Assembly (NCBI GenBank): GCA_015501055.1
Contig: JADNYV010000490.1
Coordinates: forward strand, 1-25,454
Direction of reading: 5' to 3'
From: Mucidula mucida
Taxonomy: Eukaryota > Basidiomycota > Agaricomycetes > Agaricales > Physalacriaceae
Length of the DNA stretch: 25,454 bases
Below the pieces are notes generated by a model. The model worked only from the letters and a program-made list of their open reading frames with translations. It made no database searches and was not told where the DNA came from. The position numbers and the translations under genes were made by a program. Below are positions 9,287 to 17,779 of this stretch, in pieces; position 1 is the first letter of the stretch, and each line of letters opens with the position of its first letter.

Positions 9287-9423
9287 GGTGGTGATAGAGA
9301 GGGATGTGAAAGAAGAAATAAGGTTTCTGGTGTCCGGCGCGCTCTGCGTGCACTGGGACGGCTAGTTCCTAACTGTAGAGTCGCTTCGTAGAGTCGATCC
9401 TTCAGCAGTATAAGCCCATAACC
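9287..9423 (-). promoter_or_regulatory. Copia leader between 5' LTR and Gag-Pol
   Basis: A 137-bp untranslated leader. It holds the primer site (9414-9423), two direct copies of GTAGAGTCG (9375-9383 and 9388-9396, plus strand) and CTAGTTCCTAAC (9362-9373), the exact complement of the LTR end at 9425-9436. In the RNA these two 12-mers can pair and place the primer site in the 51-base loop. Confidence 0.7.
9414..9423 (-). promoter_or_regulatory. Primer binding site, half-tRNA-iMet type
   Basis: In element sense GGTTATGGGC follows the 5' LTR directly. It is complementary to the anticodon region of initiator tRNA-Met (GCCCAUAACC), as in Drosophila copia, which primes from an internally cleaved tRNA-iMet. 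It does not resemble the complement of a tRNA 3' acceptor end. Confidence 0.65.
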
Positions 9424-9688
9424 TGTTAGGAACTAGGCAGGGTGTAAGTATCAATGTATTCTCAGTACGTCGTAGCTGTACTATACCTAGGCAGGGTGTA
9501 AGTATCAATGTATTCTACAATGTATAGTCAGCCTAGGTCCAATGTGATTCGCAGCGAGTGGCTTACCTCAGTACGTCGTAGCTGTACTGAGGAAAGCCCA
9601 ACACGCGCATGTTCCTTTCATCTCGTCGCGTCGATATCTCCGCTATCTCCGTTCCTCCGAAATCTCCGTGTTGCTCTTCACCACGACA
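9424..9688 (-). repeat. 5' LTR of the copia element
   Basis: 265 bp, identical by eye to 4515-4779. Element transcription would start here and run leftward. It is flanked outside by the target duplication GTACG at 9689-9693. Confidence 0.95.
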
Positions 9689-9693
9689 GTACG
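9689..9693. repeat. Target-site duplication GTACG, right
   Basis: Exact repeat of 4510-4514. Removing one copy together with the element gives an exon 4 of the same length as in UbiA copy 1. Confidence 0.93.
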
Positions 9694-10046
9694 AGACCGT
9701 CTATCAGCACCAGGACAAGGTCGATGATGTGAAGATTGGCATGCAATCACTCGCCATCTTTTGCGGAAGATACACGATCCCCGTGTGCACCGCCACGACT
9801 GTTGGATTCGGCGCGCTGATGGCGTATGGCGGATGGGTAAATGAACATGGGTTCATATACTACACTGCTGTCGCTGTTGCCACGACGAGCCTCTCAAAGA
9901 ACCTGATGGTCACGGATATCGACGAACCCAAGCAGTGCATGCAGTTTTTCCTTCTTACACCCACCGTCGGAAACATCGTGCTTGGTGGACTTGTAGCCGA
10001 TGCGGTAGTGCATAGAGTCGTCGAGGGCATACCTCTCCTTTTATGA

Positions 10047-10575
10047 TTTCAGAGTAATGTTATATACCCTTGTAGTCCTCTGAATATACCTGTTTACTTT
10101 ATCGATGACGCGTGGGTCAGTGTGCAATAATTTCCGATGTCTTTTGAGGCTTCATGACCTCTTTTATTGGTGGTTGCAATTGAATTGCCTGGTTTCCCAC
10201 TAGTTTTGAGGGCAATGTCGCATTCTTTTCGCGCCTTTGGGTTTAACAAAATGTTCTTTTCGCCAACTTGCTGGCCATCCCGTTTTCTCATTGTGACTGA
10301 GGACTCGCATTGTGGCGTAAGCTTGCTGAACTCAATGACTGCTCCCAATCCCAGTCCTTATGTCTTTAAGGTCAGGAGGAAGTCCTCCTACTGTTGGGGC
10401 TATGACCAGGACCTCGGAGTATTCTCCTCTAGTGGACATATTCAAACACTTCTGGATGTCTTTTACAATAAAGGCGGAAGATATCAGAAGTCGGATTATT
10501 GGCATGTGTATATTAGGCTGACTATACGCTCTTCCTAGCTTCAACTTCTGTGGCGGTCTCTCGGGACGATATAAG
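10047..10575. other. Intergenic, no recognised gene
   Basis: Open frames exist on both strands (plus 10167-10538; minus 10094-10348 and 10332-10544), but none shows a family motif and they overlap each other. The minus frames read a little protein-like. It may be an old transposon or gene relic, but I cannot name it. Confidence 0.4.
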
Positions 10576-10587
10576 CCCTAACCCTAA
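10576..10587. promoter_or_regulatory. Telomere-repeat-like motif CCCTAACCCTAA
   Basis: Two units of the fungal telomere repeat lie about 135 bases upstream of the ubiquitin protease ATG. Such telobox motifs are known promoter elements in plants and binding sites for Myb/Tbf-type factors in fungi. One chance occurrence is possible. Confidence 0.35.
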
Positions 10588-10721
10588 AGCCGGGTTTTTG
10601 CTTATGTCACCACATCGGTTCCCCAATTCTGTCGATCATTGCGGCGGCATCTCTATTTCTTACCACCACCATCGCCGTCGCCGCCGCCACTACTGACGAC
10701 GACGACGAACGATCTCGAACG

Positions 10722-13612
10722 ATGGCGAAGACCAAGGCATTGACGCCGCAGGAGCTCTATGCCGCACGGAAACAACGAGAAGAGGAGGAGAAACAGGCCT
10801 TGATGCCGCCTGGGCTCATTAACCAAGGAAATACCTGCTTCATGAACTCGGTTTTGCAAGGGGTGGGTGCAATTCATGCTAATTCCGCTGACGTTGACGT
10901 GTTCGGCAGCTAATAGCTACCCGTTTACTTGCCGATCTCATATACTTCCGTCCCCTACCATCCGACGTGCAATCCCACTCGGCCACACTACTCGCACCGC
11001 GGCGGTCGCCTTTGTTGACGAACGGCACGAAATTAGCTGGCCAGTACCAGCAGAAATGGGTCGACTCAATGCCCATCGGCGATGTGTTCGTAAATGTCAT
11101 GCTCAAGGCATGGGATGCACAGAGAAATCGAAAGAGAGATAACCAAACTCCCCGGTGAGTACCTTATGAGCGTGCTTGCTCTGCTTTACCAATGTATCTA
11201 TCAGATCTCTTCTGAGCGCCCTCGGTCGAAAGTATGATCAGTACCTGGACTTTGCCCAGCAAGACGCTCACGAATTTATGCGAATACTGCTCGATGCTAT
11301 GCGCATGGAGGAGTTCGATGTGTGTTCCTCTCCCATGGAATACTGCTGTATCTGACTCTCATTACAGGTGATCAAGAAACGCCAGCCGCAGCCGCAGCCA
11401 ACCAAGAAACGGCGGCGAAAGCAATTCTCACATACTGCGGACGACGAGGAACGACTCATTTCCTTGTCGGACATGATATTTGGCGGCAAATTGACCAGCA
11501 TCCTGGTCTGTCAAAAGTGTAAACATGTGTCACAGACGTACGAAGACTTCAACGATCTCAGTCTCAGTATTAAACCCGAAGATTACGCCAAGGAGCGCAA
11601 GCGGGATCGCTTAAAGAACCTAGCAAAGCGCCTTGCAGTCTTTCCGACCTCGTTTCCGTCATCCTCTCTTCGTATAGAAGAGCATCCTCCGCGTTCTTCC
11701 TCCGCACCGCCTGGCACTCCCCGCGAAATACCCCAGATTGTGGGGCACGATGAATCACCTATAATGGATGATCCCAGACGGAAGAGCATTGATGTTGTGC
11801 CAGATCCACCCACTCCCGCTGCATCCATCGTATCAGAAGTTGCCGAATTTGCGCGCTCTGAGGAATCTGTTCCTGCTTCTGACAAACACCTTGAATTTGT
11901 GGATGCTCCCAAACCTGAGCGCGAGAAGAAGAACGATGATGGTTGGGGTAGGCTGGGTCGCCGACTTAGCATGGGTCTGTATAGTGCGAAGGAGAGAAAA
12001 AGTCGATCTCGGGAAAGGCACTCAAGCCAGGATTTTACTCATACGGAGTCTTCGGCCACAACGGTTGTGGATCCCGTTGCGCCAGCTCCAGTACGACCAG
12101 ATACACCGACTATCAGTCTTCCTGACGCAGTCTATTCACCAAAACCTGTTGGCGCCACATCTGACGCCACATCTCCTACGCCATCTCGTCCGGCCTCAAA
12201 AACCCGTGTCACCCCCATAGCTCGCAGTCGTTCTCCGAAACCGCCCAAACCAAGTAGAGCTGAGACGGAGTACCTCCGCAAAATCCTAGCGGATGTCACC
12301 TACTCGTCGACCAACCCGTTTGCGCGCCTTAATCATGCAGTTGAGCATACCTCTGCTCAGAGCATGTGGTTCAAAATGGGCCAATTGCCAGGTATTGAGG
12401 ATTGTCTCAAGATGTTCACGGCGGTTGAAATCTTGGATGGCGATAATAAGGTTCGGTGCCGTCGATGTTGGAAAATCGCCAATGGGCTTTATACGCCTAA
12501 AGTTGATCACGATGACTCTGACAGCGTCGATGGTCATCCCGTAGAATCTCTTGTGGATGATATTTCGCAAGAGTCCCTTGAATCGGATTCTGACATTCCG
12601 ACATCTTTGTCGACGCCAGAGCTGTCGGATTATTCACATACATCGTCCGACGACCCCGGCGCCTCTATGGTATCACTTCCGACGACGATCGCTGGCTCGA
12701 CTCCAGAGTCGGCAGGCGTCAAACATGCGCCAGCTCCATTAGGCCTCAAAGTCTCTCCTGGTGGCTTACCGATTCCTTTAATATCGACGACTGCGCCGCC
12801 GACACCTGAGGATAGTCCCCCTCCCACCGCGCGGCCAGCCTCCTTGGACTCTTACGACAGCCGCCATTCGAGCCGTAGTATTGATACCCATTCCAATCAT
12901 GATACCCGTCACCTTTCTTTGTCGGCAGAATCCCTTCTTCCCGCACCATCGAACCATCGCCCACAACCTCAGACCAATGAAGAGGAGTACGAAGATGAGA
13001 GTAGCAGTTCAGAAGAAGACGATACGTCGGAAGCGGAGTCTCTGAAACCTGGCGAGAAGCGCTCACCAGTGAAGAAGAAGCCGAAGCCCTTTATCATACG
13101 CCCCGCGTACAAGCGGTACCTCATAGCCACGCCACCACCTGTACTCGTCGTGCACCTGAAGCGATTTCAGCAGCTCTCGAAGACCCCCATGCTCTCGTTT
13201 TCCAACGGGTTCAAAAAGTTGGACGATTACATAACGTTCCCAGAGATATTGGATCTGACACCATTCCTCGCTCCCAGGAAGGAGGATTTTGCCCGGACAG
13301 GCGCCAAGCGCGAGCCGGAAAAGTGTTTGTACCGCCTGTATGCAGTGGTGGTTCACATTGGTAATATGGTACGTATTTATTGGAATGCAATGTATCATGA
13401 TACTGATCTGGGCGTAGCTGGGTGGACATTACATCGCGTACACAGCACTGCCGACACCCCCGGAAGATCAACTGCAAACGCCGACCGCTGGAGCGCCAGT
13501 GAAACCCAGGGCGCGACAGTGGGCGTATATTAGCGATACGGTTGTGCGTTTGACGACGCTGGAAGAGGTGTTGAAAGCCAAGGCGTATATTTGCATGTAC
13601 GAGAGGATATAG
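10722..13612 (+). CDS. Ubiquitin carboxyl-terminal hydrolase, USP family (peptidase C19)
   Basis: Five exons: 10722-10862, 10910-11154, 11205-11319, 11368-13368 and 13418-13612. The introns are 47-50 nt and the product is 898 aa. The enzyme removes ubiquitin from proteins by thiol hydrolysis. The Cys box GLINQGNTCFMNSVLQG holds catalytic C39 with Q35. The His box LGGHYIAY gives H838 and WAYISD gives D874. Two CxxC pairs (C215/C218 and C531/C534) match the zinc-ribbon fingers of USPs. Long Ser/Pro-rich, probably disordered inserts separate the catalytic boxes (about 240-470 and 545-745), which explains the large size. No N-terminal membrane segment is seen, unlike yeast mitochondrial Ubp16. 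Fungal relatives are often annotated as hydrolase 16 type, but I do not assign a symbol. The last intron splits the His box, so an unspliced reading would lose H838. Confidence 0.9.
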
Positions 13613-14082
13613 ACTAACAATAAAACCTGGTAATTAACTTATTTATCTTTATGGATTTGGACCTTGTATTGTGTTGCATTAAATTGTACCTGCCTGCACT
13701 GCTGTACCTGATCAGTATTGTATCGGCGACACTTTGTGGCACCGAATGACTGAATTAATCGAGAGCCGTGCACATACTGTATGTAGAAGCTTGGGGCGAT
13801 CTACAGCGTAAACTGGATCGCAAACATTGTTGTTGCCATGAAAATAAATAACACCTGGGTCTCTACTATTCGGTCCTTAGACTGAGAGACTCCAAGCTTC
13901 AGTACTCATTTTCCAGTCCGTGCCTGAGCTTGGCCTATGACACAGCACAAACTCGATCACAGACGCCACAGGAAAAAATAGAATCACATCAGTCTCTAGC
14001 GTCCTTAGTCTTCACAGGCTTACGATAACCAGATATATATCATGGAACGAGTCTTTCGTTCTTTATCTTGTCTTTCTGCCCC
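13613..14082. other. Intergenic region
   Basis: No gene is seen. It contains the 3' flank of the ubiquitin protease gene, with AATAAA-like AT-rich sequence just after the stop (13619-13650), and the upstream region of the next gene. Confidence 0.5.
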
Positions 14083-14625
14083 ATGACTGTTCTCTCAGTC
14101 ACTCGAACGACAGTCCTAACGATATGCGTCGTTTCTCTCGTTCTTCTGACCTTGTCCTGGACAGCAGAGAACAACAATGACATTGACACATTCGCTTCTG
14201 TGTTGCGATTCAAGCTTCCTACTGGTATACCGCCCACCTTCGATGTCGAAGAGGAAACACCTATCCAGTCTCCGAGTCCTCCATTCACCGCGGTTATCCT
14301 CTACCTCATCAGCCAGTCGCGCGTCATCGAGATGCTCAACTCCCTTGCGTCGCTACACGCCAACCTTCGCGGACATCCCTGGCCCATAGTGATGTTCCAC
14401 ACAGGCGATTTCGATGATGCGGCGGCTCAGCAGACGTTAATTCGACAGGTCGACGAATACCTCGCGAATGTCGCTAATTGTATCGACGCTATAGGTGATG
14501 CGCCGCTTAGATATGCGACTGTGCAGATGTTCTTTGACGGTGAGCGAGATACAGAGGAGTTTTGCGGCATGAAATATTACCACCCGCAGGTGCCCACTCC
14601 GCACTGCCCTTGTGTTCCTCTATAG
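14083..14625 (+). pseudogene. Type-II membrane protein, possible glycosyltransferase N-terminal fragment
   Basis: From ATG 14083 an open frame of 180 codons. A single hydrophobic anchor (TVLTICVVSLVLLTLSW) lies at about residues 10-26, typical of Golgi type-II enzymes. A luminal part follows with FTAVILYLISQSRVIEMLNS and HPWPIVMFHTGDFDD. This opening, residue-wise repair of a sugar-transferase-like Rossmann start, reminds me of fungal GT15-type mannosyltransferases, but I see no catalytic region. The frame ends at 14625, and the minus-strand sedolisin begins only about 90 bases later, so most of a normal enzyme is missing. A GT donor at 14590 and AG at 14623-14625 could extend the frame slightly without restoring family sequence. 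I call it truncated, but a short real protein is possible. Confidence 0.4.
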
Positions 14626-14716
14626 CACAGGTTTTCGATTAACTTAATTACGTGTGTATATCAAATATTGCCTCAAGTCCAGATGCCATCAATCCATGTC
14701 ACAACATTCCAAGTCT

Positions 14717-16979
14717 TTACAAGCCGGCAGCAGAGAGCAACGCCGCGAAATTGGGCGTGCCGAGGCCGGTGACCTAACCTTCTTGTTAGTCGCAGGAAAA
14801 ACAAGACAATCTTCAGACGTACAGGATCCCCTGTTGAAGAAAATAACATGAGATTGAATGCATACTCGAAAACGAAAGACAGACTCACATCCGGGTTTTG
14901 CTGGGAAGCCATTGGTGCCACCTTTGAAATGGGTCAATATTACAGCGGTGAAAGGAGATTGATACTTGCATCCAGGATTGTTTCCGCTCGTGATATCGAA
15001 GAAAGCCTGAGGATTCGCGTACAGGCTGGACGAAATATTAGCCACATCTTCAAACTTGGTTGAGAATCAGACGAACAATGGATTGAGGAATCCCAGCACA
15101 GGTCGTCCAGCAGCGATAAGACGGTCGTTAATTAACGAGATGACACTAGCAAAGATCGGACTGGAGCAGGACGTGCCAGCGACCAAACCTGCTCGACCTC
15201 CCACGACGATCTCAACATTCTGACCTTGCGCCGCGATATCCGGGAATGCGCGACCAGCTGCGTTGAAGCGTCCAGAGTTGGTGTTGCCGAGGGCCGCCAG
15301 GTAGGAAGTGACAGCGGCATCTTGGAAGGAAGGCCGGGTGAACACTCGAGAGAACCCACCACTGCTGAACGTTGCGGCGACTTCTGGGTTGATACCTCTG
15401 GTCGCGCCGACAGAGGTATGGAAAGCGCAACCTCCTGGGAAGGCGGGAATGAAGGACGTGCATGACTTGCCTGAATAAATGTTAATATCGAATGCATAGT
15501 CAAACTTTTAGGACACTGACTTTGGGCACCAGAAACGCCCCCGTCACCTGAACGACTTCAGAAGCGACCGTGAAGTAAATGAGGTCCACTTACCAGAAGC
15601 AAATAGAATAGATACTCCGCGAGCGCCGAGAGCCATGTACGCATTACATAGGCGACTAGTGTCGTTAACATCAGAGCCGAGTATGAGTGATGAATTTCGC
15701 CACTTACGTTGCAGTCGCAGCGGGCAGATCGGTTTCGTCGAACCCATAACTGGTCGTCAAGACCTGAACATCATTTAACGATGGGATAACGTCGAAAACG
15801 CAATGCCTTACCTGTGGAGGAGCAGACTGCGCATTCAAGAAGTTGATGATGTCCAAGAAACCATTAACACCGTCGGTAGTCCTATCACCAACAGACACGA
15901 ACACGGTCGGTACACCTGTCGCAACGCCGACAGTGTATTGAATATCTAGGTTCTGGGGCCAGTTCAGTAATGCAGACTCGATAACCGAGGGAGATATTTA
16001 CAGCCTCGATACCAGCCTGATTGGCGCCTTGAGGATTTTGACCGCCATCCAGAGTTTGAAGTGTAAAAGTAGTAGCAGATGACATATCAGGTCTTAACGC
16101 GCCGAGGAAGGTTCTTAAATCGGCTTGCTGTGAGCTTCTCAGTAACCTCACATGTCAATGGATACGCCATGTACTCACGTTCGCAAACTGGTCAATGAAT
16201 CCGGAGACACCCAGTCGGTTCGATGACTGTGTGGCGCGGGTGGTCGGAATGCCATAGAGTGCTTCCAAGCAGGCCGGGGTCACAATATAATTGCACAATA
16301 TTGATGCCGGAAGCGCTCGCTCGGTGATATTAGACGTTCCAGGAATAGGAATAGACATCATGGGCGTCGGGCCGCCAAACCTCTGCTTCGCGAATGACGT
16401 CGTCGGGTGGACGACTTCGATATGCGGGAGCAGGTCGGCAGGAATGGAATAAGCCAGTGTCCGGATCACTCGTTCACCGGTTGGGGTGTGAACAAAGTTG
16501 TCGAAATTAGCATCGAGGAGCGAGCTCGCATGGCTCACGGGAATCGTAAAAGTAAGCCAGTCGTCGAAAGCACCGCTAGTCTTCACGTCCGAGATACCAT
16601 TATCGGACAGCCATTCGGTCACCAGAGCCACACTCTCGGGTGTTGGTGCTGCGAAAGCTTTGACCTAAGAGCTCGTGAGTACTCTACCGAGAGGTTGGTA
16701 AATGCTACTAACTTCGTCAAAGCTCAAGTGCTGTCCGTAGAGGGCGCTATCTGGCTCGCTGACGGCGAGTGTCGCCTTCTCGAGACCAACGATGTCCTTC
16801 GGGGTAATACCGATGCGAAAGTTCAGAGTCGTTTCCATAGCGGCAGGTTCAGCCTTCACGAAAGTGTCGGGTGTTGCAACGCGCTCGTCGTGGATGGCCA
16901 TAGCACGACGCGTAGGACTCCCATTCGCAGCAGAGGATAAAGCCAGCAAGGAAATACTGAGAGACGAGAGTGCAACCAT
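14717..16979 (-). CDS. Sedolisin, tripeptidyl-peptidase-like secreted protease (peptidase S53)
   Basis: Twelve exons (minus, from 5'): 16979-16713, 16664-16179, 16127-16002, 15952-15812, 15763-15708, 15655-15594, 15547-15521, 15470-15077, 15025-14970, 14921-14889, 14830-14823 and 14773-14717. They sum to 1713 nt, 570 aa. A signal peptide (MVALSSLSISLLALSSAANG) and an activation prodomain (YGQHLSFDE) precede the catalytic domain. E292 and D296 lie in GIEANLD, the oxyanion D381 in ASGDGGVSG, and catalytic S489 in GTSCSSP. The calcium site is built from DITSGNNPGC and WDPVTGLGTPNF. It should act in acid, outside the cell or in the vacuole. A second ATG at 17009 is in frame, but TATAAAT at 17048-17042 would leave almost no leader for it, so 16979 is preferred. 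The 3' part needs a GC-AG intron (14969-14922) and an 8-nt exon. All residues typical of the family are then recovered. Confidence 0.88.
14823..14830 (-). other. 8-nt micro-exon of the sedolisin gene
   Basis: GGGATCCT lies between a CAG acceptor (14833-14831) and a GTACGT donor (14822-14817). It completes W from a split codon and adds D and P of the conserved WDPVTGLGTP calcium-site motif. No other splicing that I tried keeps both the frame and this motif. Confidence 0.75.
14922..14969 (-). other. GC-AG intron of the sedolisin gene
   Basis: The donor reads GCAAGTATC, the classic form for GC introns, and the acceptor is CAAAG. Splicing joins T and GT into the Cys codon of NNPGCGTNGFP and restores the frame. 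The GT two bases further on would give the wrong frame. Confidence 0.7.
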
Positions 16980-17009
16980 GTCGATAGAGAGCACTGAGGA
17001 ATGCCACAT

Positions 17010-17779
17010 CTTCGCAAATGAGTCCTAAGGCCTTAAGTACAATTTATACAGCTAGACCGACATGCTGATATAGAGCGCAGGGATCCTAGCCGACTAAAGT
17101 AGCTAACGTAGCGCGAGTGTTAGTGTAGTCTGGGGACGAGCAAGGCGTCCGTCACTTGGCATGGTTTGCAACCGATGTCCGTCTCAGGTGTGGCCTACTT
17201 GTGGAAACATATCTTCCTGACACCTGAGGAGATAAGGGCTTCTTACTGGATGGGAAATCCACAACACCTGAATGCAGTTCATATACGAGGATTGTTAGGG
17301 TTTGTGGGAGCCGCCTGAGCTCTGTTAGTGGCAGTTCAAGCTCCCAAACAAGCGCCTGCTCCATGGAATGTTAGCATCAGGGCCCGGATAAATCGCGATA
17401 TCAGGCAAGTAGGGATGGTAGCATCTCACCCAAAAGAAACTGCTGGACTCTTGGCATTATCCCTTTGAGCGATGAGCTACTAGGGCATTCGACTCCACCC
17501 CGCTGATTTCCGAGTCTTGGTGTGCTACTCATTCTGAACTTGCAAGAATTACTTGTCCGTGTCCGTATAAGCGAACAAAGAGTCAGCGGAACAACGTTAT
17601 AATTAGCGCGGTAACAGCAGTGATAGCGGGAAGATAGCGGAAAGCGCGATGCAAATACGAAACTTTCGGTAATAGGTCTGGATTTACAGTAAGATATGAT
17701 GCAGTGATACAATATGCGGGGTCCGTGATGCAACTAGCAAACTTATGAGTCTAAATCTAGCCAAAGAAATGGACATACC
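17010..17779. other. Intergenic between sedolisin and the 647-aa gene
   Basis: Holds the sedolisin promoter with TATAAAT at 17048-17042 (minus). Minus frames at 17152-17364 and 17401-17733 are open but show no motif. I see no repeat or RNA gene. Confidence 0.45.
17042..17048 (-). promoter_or_regulatory. TATA-like element of the sedolisin gene
   Basis: TATAAAT on the minus strand, about 63 bases before the preferred ATG at 16979 and only 33 before the upstream ATG at 17009. The distance favours 16979 as start. Confidence 0.5.

Larger units (their letters stand above)
4515..9688 (-). mobile_element. Full-length Ty1/copia LTR retrotransposon
   Basis: The element is 5174 bp: two 265-bp LTRs starting TGTT and ending GACA, a 5-bp target duplication, a tRNA-type primer site next to the 5' LTR, a purine tract next to the 3' LTR, and one uninterrupted Gag-Pol frame. 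It is transcribed from the minus strand, so its 5' LTR is the right one. Domain order (protease, integrase, reverse transcriptase, RNase H) identifies Ty1/copia rather than gypsy. The LTRs read identical base by base, so the insertion is young and the element could be active. It lies antisense inside exon 4 of UbiA copy 2. Confidence 0.95.
3666..10046 (+). pseudogene. UbiA-family prenyltransferase, copy 2, disrupted by frameshift and copia insertion
   Basis: Same exon plan as copy 1: 3666-3867, 3922-4028, 4086-4256, then exon 4 as 4309-4514 plus 9694-10046. Exon lengths equal copy 1 (202, 107, and 206+353 against 559) except exon 3, which is 171 instead of 170. The extra base is in a GGG run near 4228-4232. 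The frame then ends at TAA 4251-4253, before the third intron, so only about 158 residues could be made. Separately, a 5174-bp copia element sits in exon 4 between Y228 and E229, next to the second Asp-rich motif. Downstream of the insertion the sequence still encodes ETVYQHQDKVDD and the full C-terminus. The gene is almost certainly null. Apart from these two breaks its coding sequence is well kept, so inactivation was recent. Which break came first cannot be read from the sequence. Confidence 0.9.

Noticed and set aside
9508..10046. Plus frame joining the right LTR to the UbiA C-terminus
   Set aside because: The LTR part is not protein-like; the frame is open by chance and the true exon part starts at the target duplication.
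15077..15345. Sedolisin ending at the in-frame TGA after NPLFV
   Set aside because: The stop is inside a 51-nt intron; splicing GTTCGT to CCAG gives the family sequence NPFLY and the rest of the calcium site.
16979..17009. Upstream in-frame ATG at 17009 as sedolisin start
   Set aside because: It would put extra polar residues before the signal peptide and lies about 33 bases from the TATA-like box, leaving almost no leader.
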